A DNA stretch of 64,000 bases from Tsukamurella sp. TY48 (lineage in GTDB: Bacteria > Actinomycetota > Actinomycetes > Mycobacteriales > Mycobacteriaceae). The stretch is from the NCBI RefSeq assembly GCF_019656655.1, contig NZ_BPMV01000001.1, positions 2,170,001-2,234,000 on the forward strand, given 5' to 3'. The notes beneath the pieces were generated by a model. The model did no database searches. It worked only from the letters and a program-made list of their open reading frames with translations, and was not told the DNA's origin. Below are positions 43,699 to 54,030 of the stretch, one piece after another; position 1 is the first letter of the stretch, and each line of letters opens with the position of its first letter. A program made the translations under genes and the position numbers.

Positions 43699-43829
43699 CT
43701 AAACACCCGGAGTCGTTCGTCGGAGAACGGTCATGTGACAGTCACCTGCGCGTCGCCGCCCCGACTGTGCACGCGCAATAACCTGCTCCTCGAACGCCCC
43801 GATCACCGGGGCGGAGGAAGGGAAACACC

Positions 43830-44060
43830 ATGGGGCTCGCAGGCGTCCGCAGCGAACTCGACGATCTCACCGCCCAACTCACCCTCATCGCCGCGTCCGT
43901 GGGCCGCACCGGCGACGACCTCCAGATCGATGCCCGCAGCCTGCACGAGACCGGCTCGTCCGATGCGGTGAACTCCATCGCCCGCCGCCTCGACGATCAG
44001 GGCGCGCAGCTGCGCCGCGTGCAGAATCGGATCACCCGGCTCATCGAGAACCTCGGCTGA
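43830..44060 (+). CDS. Small helical protein
   Basis: The 76-residue product has a strong GGAGGAAGG site and amphipathic helices (VRSELDDLTAQLTLIAASV, then DDQGAQLRRVQNRITRLIENL). Its size and heptad spacing resemble WXG100-type helical hairpins, but a WxG motif is absent. The 3' end overlaps the convergent hydratase gene by 20 bases. Confidence 0.65.
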   Translation: MGLAGVRSELDDLTAQLTLIAASVGRTGDDLQIDARSLHETGSSDAVNSIARRLDDQGAQLRRVQNRITRLIENLG

Positions 44061-44799
44061 ACCGCTCCACCCGCTCGGCGGTGTCCGATGCGGTGCCCCG
44101 CGAATGCCGGCGCTCCGCATCCAACGCCGCGCGCCGGTCCAGCACACGGGCATCGGCGTACAGCTTCTTGTAGATCGCGATCGCCTCGGCCGAGTTGTCC
44201 GCGATCTCGGCGGCCAACGCGGCCACGGCGCCGTCGAGATCCGCCTCCGGCACCGCGAGATCCGCGAGCCCGATCCGCGCCGCCTCGGTCCCGCTGAAGA
44301 CGCGCGCCGTGAAGGTCATCAGCTTCGCGGTCGCATCGCCCACCCGCTCCGGTAGCCGCACCGAGAGCCCCCACTGCGGCACCAGGCCCCACTTGGCATG
44401 GGTGTCGGCGAATTTCGCGTTCTCCGCGGCCACGATCAGATCGGCAGTGAGCGCCACCTCCAGTGCGCCGGTCATCGCCGGACCCCGGACCTTCGCGATC
44501 ACCGGCACGTCCAGCTGCTCGATCGAATCGACCACATCGCCGGTGCGCACCGCGAAGTCCACCGGGGAGCCCACGATCGAGCCGAGATCGAAACCGGCGG
44601 AGAAGGCGCGCCCGGCACCGGTGAGCACCAGCACCCGCACGGCACCGTCGGCGATGCCCGCGCGCACCCGGTCCAGCGCCGCGGCGAGGTCGTCGACCAT
44701 CGCGGCGTTGATCGCGTTGAGCTTCCCCGGCCGGTTCAGCGTGATGGTGGCGACGTGATCCTCGACGCGGAGGAGGACGGTGGGTTCGGGCGTGGTCAC
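44041..44799 (-). CDS. Enoyl-CoA hydratase/isomerase family protein
   Basis: The 252-residue crotonase-fold enzyme has AGRAFSAGFDLGSI and VRGPAMTGALEVALTADLIVAAE loops. GTG 44799 is the start that places the first strand at residue 10. It follows the aldehyde dehydrogenase gene by 13 bases and is likely co-transcribed with it. Confidence 0.88.
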   Translation of the reverse strand: MTTPEPTVLLRVEDHVATITLNRPGKLNAINAAMVDDLAAALDRVRAGIADGAVRVLVLTGAGRAFSAGFDLGSIVGSPVDFAVRTGDVVDSIEQLDVPVIAKVRGPAMTGALEVALTADLIVAAENAKFADTHAKWGLVPQWGLSVRLPERVGDATAKLMTFTARVFSGTEAARIGLADLAVPEADLDGAVAALAAEIADNSAEAIAIYKKLYADARVLDRRAALDAERRHSRGTASDTAERVERFSRGSR

Positions 44800-44812
44800 G
44801 CGGGGGCTCCGA

Positions 44813-46195
44813 TCATCCGCTGAACAGCGACAGCGACGCTGTGAGGTCCTTGCCAGCATAGGGAGGGAAGACGTCGATCGGACGGTCCGGATCGCCGACG
44901 AGCATGGCCTTGGTGTTGCTCAGGGCCTCGAACCCGGTCCGGCCGTAGTACTTGCCCATGCCGCTGTTGCCGACGCCGCCGAACGGCAGGGCGTCGATCC
45001 AGCAGTGCAGATTCGTCTGATTGATGCACCCGCCGCCGAACGACAAGGAGGTCATCAACCGGTCCACGGTGGGCTGGTCGGTGCTGAAGAAGTACGCGGC
45101 CAGCGGGCGCGGCAACGATCGGATGCGGGTGATCACCTCGTCCAGATCCGAGTACCGCAGCACCGGCAGCACCGGACCGAAGACCTCCTGCTGCAACGCC
45201 GGATCGTCCCAGTCCGAGGGGTAGAGCACCGTCGGCTCCACGTACCGGTCACCGATATCGGAGCGGCCACCGAGCACCGTCTTCTCCGGGAGGATGTACC
45301 CCGCAACGCGTTCGGTGTCGTGCTCGCTGATCATGCGGGCCAGATCCGGGCTCTGCTGCGGATCGGACCCGTACATCCGGGTGATCGACGCGCACAGCTT
45401 CGCCACGAACTCGTCGGCGACGGTGTCCTCGACGCACACGTAGCCGGGCGCGATGCACCACTGGCCCGAGATCGCGTTGTGCCCCCACGCGATCCGGTCT
45501 GCGGCCTGGTCCAGGTTCGCGGTGCGATCGACGATCGTCGGGTTCTGGCCGCCCAATTCGAGCAGCACCGGCGTGAGGTTCTCCGCGGCCGCGCGCATCA
45601 CCACCTTGCCCACCGCGGAGCTGCCGGTGAAGAAGATGAAATCGAAGTGCAGGTCCAGCAGCGCGCTGATCTCCTGGCGGCCGCCGGTCACCACCGCCAC
45701 GTTCTCCGGCTCGAAGTACTCCGGGACGAGGCGCGCGAACAGCGCGGCGGTCGCGGGCGTGGTGTTCGCGGGCTTGAGCACCACCGTGTTCCCCGCGGCG
45801 AGCGCGGCGATCGCCGGGTCCAGCAGCAGCAGGATCGGCGCGTTGAAGGGGCCGATCACCAGTGTCACGCCGTAGGGCTCGCGGTGGATCACGCCACTGT
45901 TCCCGATGGCCTCCAAGCCCGGCGGCAGGGCCACCGGTTCCGGCGCCATGAGACCCGCGAGGTTCTTCCGGTAGTACTCGATCACCCCCGTGGGCACGGT
46001 GATCTCGAAGAGCTGCTCGAAAGCCGGCTTCCGGAAATCCTGATACAGCGCGGCGGTCCACTCGTCCTGATGCTCGCTCAGCATGCGCTGCATGCGGTCC
46101 AGTTGATCGAGCCGCCAGTCCAGCGGTTTGGTCGCATCGGTGTAGAAGTGGGCGCGCTGGCGGTCGACGATGTCGGCGAACGAGGTGGCGGGCAC
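44813..46195 (-). CDS. Aldehyde dehydrogenase family protein
   Basis: The 460-residue NAD(P)-dependent enzyme shows the cofactor loop FTGSSAVGKVVMRAA, the general base Glu in LLELGGQNPTIV, and the catalytic cysteine in SGQWCIAPGYV. The class resembles coniferyl/long-chain aldehyde dehydrogenases. GTG 46195 follows GGAAGGAT. Confidence 0.9.
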   Translation of the reverse strand: MPATSFADIVDRQRAHFYTDATKPLDWRLDQLDRMQRMLSEHQDEWTAALYQDFRKPAFEQLFEITVPTGVIEYYRKNLAGLMAPEPVALPPGLEAIGNSGVIHREPYGVTLVIGPFNAPILLLLDPAIAALAAGNTVVLKPANTTPATAALFARLVPEYFEPENVAVVTGGRQEISALLDLHFDFIFFTGSSAVGKVVMRAAAENLTPVLLELGGQNPTIVDRTANLDQAADRIAWGHNAISGQWCIAPGYVCVEDTVADEFVAKLCASITRMYGSDPQQSPDLARMISEHDTERVAGYILPEKTVLGGRSDIGDRYVEPTVLYPSDWDDPALQQEVFGPVLPVLRYSDLDEVITRIRSLPRPLAAYFFSTDQPTVDRLMTSLSFGGGCINQTNLHCWIDALPFGGVGNSGMGKYYGRTGFEALSNTKAMLVGDPDRPIDVFPPYAGKDLTASLSLFSG

Positions 46196-46322
46196 GGCGA
46201 TCCTTCCGTCGGAGGATGCGGGCCCCGCGCTCGCGGGTGCCCTCACCTCAGACTAGGGACGCGACGCCATCGAAACCGCTCGCACAATGCGATTGCGTAA
46301 CTACCTCGGCGCGACTTGTCGA

Positions 46323-48851
46323 TCAGTTGCCCGGCGGATTCGGCGCCGGCGGCTGCACCGGGCCGCCGCCCTGGCCGCCCGCGCCCGGAATGGTGAACTG
46401 TCCGAAGCCGGGGATGGTGATCGTGGTGCCGCCGGGACCCGTCTGCACGCCCGGGATCGGTACCGACGGTGCCGGGGCGATCCCGTTCGACAGGTTCAGG
46501 GTGATAGTCGACCCCGGTTGCGAGAAGCCCGAGGGCGAGGTGGAGACGACGGTGCCGCTCGGCGCCGAGTTGTTGACGTAGGCCACCGTGGTCTTGAAGC
46601 CCGCCGATTCCAGCCGCGCCTTCGCCGCGTTCACGTTGAGCCCGATCACATTCGGGATCTTGCCGGGACCGAAGCCGTCCTTGTACTTCGGATCCACCGG
46701 GGGCAGCGACACCGGCCCGTACAGCGTGGCCACCGGTCGCATCGCGGCGTACCACGCCGACGCGGGCTCGTTGCCGCCGTACACGTTGCCCTCGCCGCAG
46801 GGGCGCAGCGGGCTGGTGCAGATGGGGCCGGGGGAGTCGCCGTCGTTGTAGACGTAGCTCGCACCGGCCATCTGGTTGGTGTACGCCAGGAAGGCCGACG
46901 AGCGGAAGGTCTCGGTGGTGCCGGTCTTACCGGCGAGCGGCAGCGTCCACCCGGCCCGCGAGGCCGCGGCCGCGGAAGTACCGGCGCCGCGGTCGTCTGC
47001 GCTGAGCGCGTTGGCGAGGGTCTCCGCGAGGCCCTTGTCGATCACCTGCTCGCACTTCTCGGACTTGAAGGGCACCGGCGTGGTGACCGGCTTACCGTCC
47101 TGCCCGATGGTCTGCACGCCGTCGCTGTTGCGGCTCGGCTGGGTGATCGACTGGATCGGGTTGGGCGGGCACCACACGCCGCCCGAGGCCAGGGTGGCGG
47201 CCACGTTCGACAGCTCCAGCGCGCTGACCGCGGTGGGGCCGAGCGTGAACGAGGCCAGGTTCTGCTTCTTGAACATCTCGGCGAGGCTGTCGTTGCCGAA
47301 GCCCGAGCTGCCCGGCAGCGTGTACGACCGCAGGCCGAGCTTGACCGCCATATCGACCACCGGCGTCACACCGACCTGCTCGATCATCTTCACGAACGGG
47401 GTGTTGGGCGAGGTGGCCAGCGCCTGGGTGAGCGACATGTTCGCCGGGTACGTGCCCGCGTTCTTCACGCAGTAGGAATTGGCCGGGCAGCCCGCGTAGC
47501 CGCCGGTACCCATCCCCTTGACCTGCACCGTCGACGGCACCGAGACGTCGGTGTCGAGCCCCATGCCCTTCTCCATGGCCGCGGCCACGGTGAAGATCTT
47601 GAAGGTCGAGCCGGCGCCGTCGCCCACCTGGGCGAAGGGCTCGGGCTGCACCGTCTGCCGCTTCCCCACGTCCAGGCCGTACACCCGGGAGGAGTTCATG
47701 GCCAGGATGTCGTGCGAGTTCTCGCCCGGCTTGATCACGTTCATCACCTGCGCCACGTTCGACAGCGTGGGGCTGGCGGCCGCGTTGAGCGCCGACTGCA
47801 CCGAGTCCTGCACGCGCGGATCGAGGGTGGTGCGGATGGTGTAGCCGCCGCGGACCACCTGCTCCTTGGGGATGCCGGCCTGCGCCAGGTACTGCTGCAC
47901 GTAGTCGCAGAAGTAGCCGCGGCCGCCGACCGCGGAGATGCAGCCGCCGGGCAGCGTGTTCGGTCGCGGCAGCACACCCAGTGGCGCCGCCTTCGCGGCG
48001 CGGTACTCGTCGGCCTTGTCCGGGAAGTTGTCCACCAGGGTGTCGAGCACGATGTTGCGGCGCTCGGTGACGCCCTGGGGGTTGGTGTAGGGATTGAGCG
48101 CCGAGCTCGACTGCACCATGCCGGCGAGCATCGCCGACTCGGGGATCGACAGCTGCGAGGCGCGCTTGCCGAAGTAGGTCTGCGCGGCCACCTCGATGCC
48201 GTAGGCACCGTTGCCGAAGGGGACGAGGTTGAGGTAGCGCGCCAGGATCTGCTGCTTGGCGATCCGCTTGGCCTGCGCGTCGTCCACGCCGCGCTCCTGC
48301 TTCGCCCGCTCGGTGAGCGTCCGCTCCAGGGACAGCGCCATCCGCACCTCGCGGAGCTTGCGCGCCGGGGTGGTCTCGGTGGCCGCCCTGCGGTCGGCGT
48401 CCGACCGCGCGAGCACCAGCAGCTGATAGTTCTTGATGTACTGCTGGTCGAGCGTGGACGCGCCCTGCTGCACCTCGCCCGCCGACTGGTTCTTCAGGAA
48501 GGCCCGCAGCGTGCCCTGGTAGTCGACGCCGTCGTGCTCCATGAAGCGCTTGTCCTCGATCGAGATGATCGAGCGCACCATGTTCTCGGAGATCTGGTCG
48601 AAGGGCACCTGCACCCGGCGCTGGTCGTAGAGGTACGCGATCGGGGCGCCGGTGTTGTCCGTGACCGTGGTGACCTCGGGGACCTGACCCTCGAGCAGCT
48701 CCGAGCTGATGTTGTCCACCGTGTCCGCGGCGCGGTTGGAGATCAGCCCGATACCACCGATGTACGGGAACAGGATGCCCGCCACGAGCAGCCCGCCCAG
48801 CAGCACGCAGGCGGCCAGTTTGGCGATCACTCCGGGTTTCCACACGGTCAC
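46323..48851 (-). CDS. ponA2: Bifunctional penicillin-binding protein PonA2
   Basis: The 842-residue class A PBP has one membrane helix (about 11-33), a GT51 transglycosylase domain (Glu in SIEDKRFMEHDG near residue 99, then GASTLDQQYIKNY), a transpeptidase domain (active Ser in GSTFK near 414, KTGTT near 640), a PASTA domain (about 715-785, IPNVIGLNVNAAKARLESAGF) and a Pro-rich tail. It polymerises and crosslinks peptidoglycan. The gene order with divergent whiB4 matches M. tuberculosis. Confidence 0.93.
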   Translation of the reverse strand: MTVWKPGVIAKLAACVLLGGLLVAGILFPYIGGIGLISNRAADTVDNISSELLEGQVPEVTTVTDNTGAPIAYLYDQRRVQVPFDQISENMVRSIISIEDKRFMEHDGVDYQGTLRAFLKNQSAGEVQQGASTLDQQYIKNYQLLVLARSDADRRAATETTPARKLREVRMALSLERTLTERAKQERGVDDAQAKRIAKQQILARYLNLVPFGNGAYGIEVAAQTYFGKRASQLSIPESAMLAGMVQSSSALNPYTNPQGVTERRNIVLDTLVDNFPDKADEYRAAKAAPLGVLPRPNTLPGGCISAVGGRGYFCDYVQQYLAQAGIPKEQVVRGGYTIRTTLDPRVQDSVQSALNAAASPTLSNVAQVMNVIKPGENSHDILAMNSSRVYGLDVGKRQTVQPEPFAQVGDGAGSTFKIFTVAAAMEKGMGLDTDVSVPSTVQVKGMGTGGYAGCPANSYCVKNAGTYPANMSLTQALATSPNTPFVKMIEQVGVTPVVDMAVKLGLRSYTLPGSSGFGNDSLAEMFKKQNLASFTLGPTAVSALELSNVAATLASGGVWCPPNPIQSITQPSRNSDGVQTIGQDGKPVTTPVPFKSEKCEQVIDKGLAETLANALSADDRGAGTSAAAASRAGWTLPLAGKTGTTETFRSSAFLAYTNQMAGASYVYNDGDSPGPICTSPLRPCGEGNVYGGNEPASAWYAAMRPVATLYGPVSLPPVDPKYKDGFGPGKIPNVIGLNVNAAKARLESAGFKTTVAYVNNSAPSGTVVSTSPSGFSQPGSTITLNLSNGIAPAPSVPIPGVQTGPGGTTITIPGFGQFTIPGAGGQGGGPVQPPAPNPPGN

Positions 48852-49089
48852 CAGAGTACGTGCCGATGCTCCGGATTCCGGGGTCCGGACGCGCCGATCA
48901 GGCGATCGGTACGTTCGTACACCTTTTCTTGGACCACTGTTCCGAATTCCCCCGGCTCCGGACTTGTGTCCGCCGTGTGATTCAGGTAACACTATTGCAG
49001 ACGATGTGGCGAGCGCCTCGATCGACCCCCATAGGCAGCACGGGACGGGGTCGCCGGCAGGTTGCAGCACCAGGTGAAAGGGGAGTCAG
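48852..49089. promoter_or_regulatory. Divergent ponA2-whiB4 intergenic region
   Basis: This 238-base gap holds the promoters of both genes. No clear repeat or hairpin stands out. Confidence 0.4.
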
Positions 49090-49401
49090 ATGACCAACGC
49101 ACGGGTACTCGTTGACGACGAGGATCGTCTGGTCTGGGTGTCCAAGGCGAAGTGCCGCGATGTCGACCCGGACGAGCTCTTCGTCCGCGGTGCGGCGCAG
49201 CGCAAGGTCGCCACGATCTGCCGCCACTGTCCCGTGCAGCTCGAGTGCGGTGCCGACGCGCTCGACAGCCGCGTTGAGTTCGGTGTCTGGGGTGGGATGA
49301 CCGAGCGCCAGCGCCGGGCCCTGCTCCGCCAGCATCCCGAGGTCACCAGCTGGCGCGCCTTCTTCGAGGCGCAGCGCGACCGCAAGCGCACCGCGGTCTG
49401 A
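49090..49401 (+). CDS. whiB4: WhiB-family iron-sulfur regulator WhiB4
   Basis: The 103-residue product has the four cluster cysteines (C22, C44, C47, C53), the GVWGGM turn and a basic C-terminal tail. WhiB4 senses oxygen and redox stress and binds DNA in the apo form. GGGGAG precedes the ATG. Its place between ponA2 and the ArsA-like ATPase genes is conserved in Mycobacteriales. Confidence 0.94.
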   Translation: MTNARVLVDDEDRLVWVSKAKCRDVDPDELFVRGAAQRKVATICRHCPVQLECGADALDSRVEFGVWGGMTERQRRALLRQHPEVTSWRAFFEAQRDRKRTAV

Positions 49402-49412
49402 CCGACCCCCTC

Positions 49413-49436
49413 CGCCCGGGCTTCACGGCCCGGGCG
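49413..49436. terminator. Bidirectional hairpin after whiB4
   Basis: CGCCCGGG pairs with CCCGGGCG across an 8-base loop between two convergent genes. Confidence 0.7.
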
Positions 49437-49469
49437 CTCGCATGTCGAGCCCGGCCGGATCGATCCCGG

Positions 49470-50570
49470 TCAGTCGCCGATGATCTGCTCGGCCACGGCC
49501 TGCAGGGCCTCCAGGCTCGCCACCTCGAAGGGCAGTGAGGGCACGCCCACCAGCGGCACCTCCGGATTCCGCCCGACGAAGGCGCCGAGCGTCTGCAGCT
49601 CGCGTGTCGCGATCCGCGACCGCCAGTCGTGCACCCGCAGGGCGCCCGCCGCGACCGGGCCGGCACCGTCGGACCCGAGACGATCGACGGCGGACGCGGC
49701 GGCCTCGGCCGGGACCGTGGCCAGGCTCGGATGCGTCCGGTTCACGATGAGCCCCGCCAGCGGCATCTGCTCGCCCGCCAGCCGCTCCACGAAGTAGGTG
49801 GCCTCACGCAGCGTGTCCGCCTCGGGGGAGGCGACCACCACGAACCGCGTGCTCGGCTGCGCCAGCAGCGCGTAGGTGCGGTCGGCGCGGTCCTGGAAGC
49901 CGCCGATCAAGGCGTCCATCTGCGAGACGAAAATAGAAGCATCCGAAAGTAACTGACTGCCGACGACGGCGGAGACCGCCTTGAGGGCCAGTCCCATCCC
50001 TCCTGACAGCATCCGGCCCACGCCCCGGGTGGGCCCGGCGATCAGCTTCATCAGCCGCGAATCGAGGATCGAGCCGAACCGCTTCGGTGCGTCCAGGAAA
50101 TCGAGCGCATTGCGCGACGGCGGCGTGTCCACCACCACCAGGTCCCAGCGGTCGTCCTCGGTGAGCTGGCCCAGCTTCTCCATCGCCATGTACTCCTGCG
50201 TCCCGGAGAACGACGAGGCCACGGTCTGGTAGAAGGGATTGCTCAGGATCTCCTGCGCGCGAGCGGGATCCGCATTGGACGTGACCATCTCATCGAAGGT
50301 CCGCTTCATGTCCAGCATCATCGCGTGCAACGAACCGGTGCCCGGAACATCCACGGCCTGAGGCTCATTCGTCAGATCCGAGACCCCGAGCGCCTGCGCC
50401 AAGCGCCGCGCGGGATCGATCGTGAGCACCACCACGTGGCGGCCCTGCTCGGCCGCCCACAGCGCCATCGCCGCGGCGGTCGTGGTCTTGCCGACGCCGC
50501 CGCTGCCGCAGCACACCACCACCTTGGTGTCCGGATCCACCAGCTGGGGGCCCAGTTTCAGTGCGATCAT
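49470..50570 (-). CDS. ArsA/GET3-like ATPase (Rv3680 type)
   Basis: The 366-residue product has the deviant Walker [19 protein letters not shown], switch I ([13 protein letters not shown]) and switch II ([16 protein letters not shown]). It pairs with the next gene product; the Rv3679-Rv3680 pair is reported as an anion-transporting-type ATPase complex in mycobacteria. ATG 50570 overlaps the upstream stop (ATGA). Confidence 0.88.
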   Translation of the reverse strand: MIALKLGPQLVDPDTKVVVCCGSGGVGKTTTAAAMALWAAEQGRHVVVLTIDPARRLAQALGVSDLTNEPQAVDVPGTGSLHAMMLDMKRTFDEMVTSNADPARAQEILSNPFYQTVASSFSGTQEYMAMEKLGQLTEDDRWDLVVVDTPPSRNALDFLDAPKRFGSILDSRLMKLIAGPTRGVGRMLSGGMGLALKAVSAVVGSQLLSDASIFVSQMDALIGGFQDRADRTYALLAQPSTRFVVVASPEADTLREATYFVERLAGEQMPLAGLIVNRTHPSLATVPAEAAASAVDRLGSDGAGPVAAGALRVHDWRSRIATRELQTLGAFVGRNPEVPLVGVPSLPFEVASLEALQAVAEQIIGD

Positions 50571-51619
50571 CGGACACCCGCCTTCGTCAGCGCCTCGGCG
50601 AGCTCGTAGACGCCGCCCAGATCCACCCCGCCGGTCAGCAGCGGGAGCTTCAACCGGCCGGCCGTGCGCACCTCGTCGAGCTCGGCGCGCGCATCGTCCT
50701 GTCCGCGCACCGTGCGGGCGTACTGGATCGTCTCCGTGAGCAGCCCCGCGAAATCCTCGTCCGACAGCTCCAACCCGGCGCCCGTGAGCGCGGCGCGCAC
50801 CGCCGGACCGTCCACGGTGCCGTCCGCCGCGGCGGACAGCTCCGTATCGCTGAGCAGCTGCGGCAGAGCGCGATTGACGATCACCGCGCCCACCTTCATA
50901 TCCAACTCGCGCAGCTCGCGGACCGCCTCCGCGGTCTCCTGGACCGGCAGCGACTCCAACAGCGTCACCAGGTGCACCACGGTGTCGGGGGAGTGCAGCA
51001 GGCGGACGACGCGGTCGGCCTGTCCGGCGATCGGTCCGGCCTTGGCGATCTCCTTCATCGCGCGGGTCACGTCCAGGAACTTGCCGATCCGGCCCGTGGG
51101 CGGCGCATCCACGACCACCGCGTCGTACGCGTACCGGCCGTCGCGATCGCGGCGCTGCGTGCACTCCATGATCTTGCCGGTGATGAGGATGTCCTTGAAC
51201 CCCGGCGCCAGCGTGGTCGCGAATTCGATCGCGCCGATCGATTTCAGGGCGCGCGCGGCCAGTCCCATGCCGTAATTGGTCTTGAGGTAGTCGAGGAACG
51301 TGGCCTCCACGTCCATCGGCAGCGCGAAGACCGCGCCGTTCCCGTCGGCCGTCGCGATCTTCGTCTCGGTGGGCGGCAGATCGCTCACCTCGAAGGTGGG
51401 ACCGATGCCGCCGCGGCCCTCGACCTCCACCAGCAGCACCTTCTTGCCGCCCGAGGCGAGTGCCAGGGCCAGCGCCGCGGCCACCGTCGACTTGCCGGTG
51501 CCGCCCTTGCCGGACACGAAGTGCAACCGGGCCTCGCGGAGCTCACCGGGCCAACTCGTCGACTCCGACACCACCGCGTCCTCCGCCGACCCCGTCGGGC
51601 CCACCTCGCTCACCGCCAC
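50567..51619 (-). CDS. ArsA/GET3-like ATPase (Rv3679 type)
   Basis: The 350-residue product has Walker [22 protein letters not shown], switch-like [10 protein letters not shown], and [15 protein letters not shown]. It is the upstream partner of the Rv3680-type gene, co-translated by an ATGA overlap. The start is GTG 51619, with a second GTG two codons later. Confidence 0.88.
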   Translation of the reverse strand: MAVSEVGPTGSAEDAVVSESTSWPGELREARLHFVSGKGGTGKSTVAAALALALASGGKKVLLVEVEGRGGIGPTFEVSDLPPTETKIATADGNGAVFALPMDVEATFLDYLKTNYGMGLAARALKSIGAIEFATTLAPGFKDILITGKIMECTQRRDRDGRYAYDAVVVDAPPTGRIGKFLDVTRAMKEIAKAGPIAGQADRVVRLLHSPDTVVHLVTLLESLPVQETAEAVRELRELDMKVGAVIVNRALPQLLSDTELSAAADGTVDGPAVRAALTGAGLELSDEDFAGLLTETIQYARTVRGQDDARAELDEVRTAGRLKLPLLTGGVDLGGVYELAEALTKAGVR

Positions 51620-51714
51620 TTCCGCAGCATATCCACACCGACGTCACGGCCGGTGCGATAGCGACAACCGCCTACGCCACTGCGACGCAGAACACGTGTG
51701 GATAGGCTGAGCCC

Positions 51715-51876
51715 ATGAGCGAGAAGACCACCTGGGAGTACGCGACCATTCCACTGCTGACGCACGCCACCAAGCAGATCCTCGACACCTGGGGGTCGGA
51801 CGGATGGGAGCTGGTCACCGTGCTGCCCGGCCCCACCGGTGAGCAGCACGTCGCGTACATGAAGCGGGCCCTCTGA
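51715..51876 (+). CDS. Small DUF4177-like protein (Rv3678A type)
   Basis: The 53-residue product (TTWEYATIPLL ... DGWELVTVLPG) fits the DUF4177 pattern. Its stop overlaps the start of the RidA gene (TGATG), and the position matches the small gene beside Rv3678c. Confidence 0.75.
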   Translation: MSEKTTWEYATIPLLTHATKQILDTWGSDGWELVTVLPGPTGEQHVAYMKRAL

Positions 51877-52340
51877 TGAGCTGGTCCGAGCGGCTCGCCG
51901 AGCTCAACATCACTCTGCCCGAGGTGGTGCCCCCGCTCGCCGCCTACGTTCCCGCCACGCAGGTGGGCGACCTCGTCTACACCGCGGGCCAGCTCCCCAT
52001 GCGCGACGGTGAGCTGGTGTCCCAGGGCAAGGTGAGCGAGAACGCCGAGGGCATCGTGCACCTCGACGACGCCGTCTTCGCCGCCCGACAGTGCGCGCTC
52101 AACGCGCTCGCCGCCGTGCACGCCCTCGTGGGCATCGACTCGGTGAAGCGGATCGTCAAGGTCACCGGATTCGTGGCCTCCGCCAAGGGCTTCTCCAACC
52201 AGGCGGCCGTGCTCAACGGCGCCTCGCTGCTGCTGGGCGAGATCTTCGGCGATGCGGGCGTGCACGTGCGCTCCGCCGTCGGCGTCGCCGAACTGCCGCT
52301 GGGCGCACCGGTCGAGGTCGAGCTCACGGTCCAGGTATGA
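51876..52340 (+). CDS. RidA/YjgF family protein
   Basis: The 154-residue product has the chorismate-mutase-like fold seen in YjgF proteins: GDLVYTAGQLPMRDGELV, CALNALAAVHALVG, VTGFVASAKGF, and RSAVGVAELPLGAPVEVEL. The family deaminates reactive enamines. It is co-translated with the MBL gene. Confidence 0.9.
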   Translation: MSWSERLAELNITLPEVVPPLAAYVPATQVGDLVYTAGQLPMRDGELVSQGKVSENAEGIVHLDDAVFAARQCALNALAAVHALVGIDSVKRIVKVTGFVASAKGFSNQAAVLNGASLLLGEIFGDAGVHVRSAVGVAELPLGAPVEVELTVQV

Positions 52341-53170
52341 GCTCCGGGGCCCTGACGCACCCGGCGCCGAAGAAGCTGCGCGCGGTGACCCCGTACGCCT
52401 CGGTGCTGCTGTGCGACAACCCGTCGGTGATGACGCTCGACGGCACCAACACGTGGATCCTGCGCGCCCCCGGGCGTGAAGAGGCGGTGGTGGTGGACCC
52501 GGGGCCGAAGGACAAGAAGCACCTCAAACGAGTGGCGAAGGCCGCCGGGAAGGTGGCGCTCACGCTGGTGACGCACCGGCACGGCGACCACACCGGCGGC
52601 CTGCGCCGCTGGGAGGAACTCACCCGCAGCCCGATCCGCGCCTTCTCACCGAAGTACTGCGTGAACACCGCGACGCCGCTGCAGGGCGGCGAGCAGATCG
52701 ACGTGGCCGGACTGCGGATCCGCGTGCTGCACACGCCGGGCCACACCGCGGACTCGTTGAGTTTCCTGGTCGATTGGGAGGATTCGGACGGCGCGGTCCC
52801 CGGCGCCCTGGTCTCGGGCGACACCCTGCTGGGGCGCGGCACCACGGTGCTCGACGCCGAGGACGGCACCCTCGCCGACTACCTCGGCTCGTTGGAGGCG
52901 CTGTCGGAGGTGGCCTCCGGTCGGGTGCTGCTCCCCGGGCACGGTCCCGATCTGCCCGATGCGGCGCCCGTGGTCGCCGGCTACGCCGCGCACCGTCAGG
53001 AGCGGCTGCAGCAGGTCCGGGACGCGCTCGACGAGCTGGGTGTGACTGCGGCCGAGGCGAAGCCGATGAAGGTGGTCAAGCACGTCTACAAGGACGTCGA
53101 CAAGAAGGTCTGGCCCGCCGCACGGCAATCCGTCAAGGTGCAGCTGCGCTACCTCGCCGACCACGGCTGA
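52337..53170 (+). CDS. Metallo-beta-lactamase-fold hydrolase (Rv3677c type)
   Basis: The 277-residue product has the metal motif THRHGDHTGG, a second His in HTPGHTADS, the Asp in LVSGDTLL and the final His in LLPGHGPD. A C-terminal winged region follows, as in LACTB2-like proteins that act on RNA or thioesters. ATG 52337 overlaps the RidA stop. Confidence 0.9.
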   Translation: MSSGALTHPAPKKLRAVTPYASVLLCDNPSVMTLDGTNTWILRAPGREEAVVVDPGPKDKKHLKRVAKAAGKVALTLVTHRHGDHTGGLRRWEELTRSPIRAFSPKYCVNTATPLQGGEQIDVAGLRIRVLHTPGHTADSLSFLVDWEDSDGAVPGALVSGDTLLGRGTTVLDAEDGTLADYLGSLEALSEVASGRVLLPGHGPDLPDAAPVVAGYAAHRQERLQQVRDALDELGVTAAEAKPMKVVKHVYKDVDKKVWPAARQSVKVQLRYLADHG

Positions 53171-53186
53171 TGGGCGAGCGGACGGT

Positions 53187-53277
53187 ATGGGGCGGGGAGA
53201 CGCTGCTCACTAGGCTTCGCACCCTCGGCTAGCGCCTCGGGCACTGCAGAATCGTTCGCAGCGTCTCCCCGCCCCAT
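53187..53277. repeat. Perfect 20-bp inverted repeat with 51-base spacer
   Basis: ATGGGGCGGGGAGACGCTGC at 53187-53206 has its exact complement at 53258-53277. The element lies between the convergent MBL and crp genes. It could be a bidirectional terminator, a small mobile remnant, or a structured RNA. Confidence 0.8.
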
Positions 53278-53292
53278 CCCTCGTTCCGGATG

Positions 53293-53967
53293 TCAGCGGG
53301 CGCGACGGGCGAGGCGCTCGGAATCCGTGATCACCACGGACTTGCCCTCGAGGCGCAGCCAGCCGCGGTGCGCGAAATCGGCCAGCGCCTTGTTCACGGT
53401 CTCGCGGGAGGCGCCGACCAGCTGGGCGATCTCCTCCTGGGTGAGATCGTGCGTCACCCGCAGTGCGCCGTTCTCGTGCGTGCCGAAGCGCTGCGCGAGC
53501 TGCAGCAGCTGCTTGGCCACGCGACCGGGAACGTCGGTGAAGATGAGGTCGGCCAGATTGTTGTTGGTCCGCCGCAGGCGGCGGGCCAGCACGCGCAGCA
53601 GCTGCTCCGCGATCTCGGGCCGATCCCGGATCCAGGCGCGCAGGGCCTCGCGGTCCATCGTCATCGCGCGGACCTCGGTGATCGTGGTCGCGCTCGACGT
53701 GCGGGGGCCCGGGTCGAAGATCGACATCTCACCGAACATGTCCGACGGTCCCATGACCGACAGCAGGTTCTCGCGACCGTCGGGCGAGCGACGGCCGAGC
53801 TTCACCTTGCCGGACAGGATGATGTACAGCCGGTCGCCCGGCTCGCCCTCACTGAAGATCACATGGCCACGGGGGTAATCCACCTCGTGCAGATCCTTGG
53901 TGAGCGCCTCGATAGCGCTCGGCTCGACACCCTGAAAAATGCCGGCCCGCGCCAGGACCTCTTCCAC
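53293..53967 (-). CDS. crp: Cyclic-AMP receptor protein Crp
   Basis: The 224-residue regulator has the N-terminal cAMP pocket ([29 protein letters not shown], then [17 protein letters not shown]) and the C-terminal helix-turn-helix ([24 protein letters not shown]). It is nearly identical in pattern to Rv3676. GTG 53967 gives the length and start of the mycobacterial protein. Autoregulation is suggested by an upstream site. Confidence 0.95.
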   Translation of the reverse strand: MEEVLARAGIFQGVEPSAIEALTKDLHEVDYPRGHVIFSEGEPGDRLYIILSGKVKLGRRSPDGRENLLSVMGPSDMFGEMSIFDPGPRTSSATTITEVRAMTMDREALRAWIRDRPEIAEQLLRVLARRLRRTNNNLADLIFTDVPGRVAKQLLQLAQRFGTHENGALRVTHDLTQEEIAQLVGASRETVNKALADFAHRGWLRLEGKSVVITDSERLARRAR

Positions 53968-54030
53968 GGGGTACCTCTTCCTCGATCGACCCATGCTCGC
54001 GAACGCTTTTCGCCGCGAATCCGATTGCTG

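Noticed and set aside
43830-44060. ESX/WXG100 substrate
   Set aside because: Size and helices fit, but the WxG turn is absent and no ESX genes are nearby.
46287-48980. 897-codon + strand open frame opposite ponA2
   Set aside because: The opposite strand encodes a full-length class A PBP with all motifs; the + frame has Arg/His/Gly-rich composition typical of antisense GC-rich DNA.
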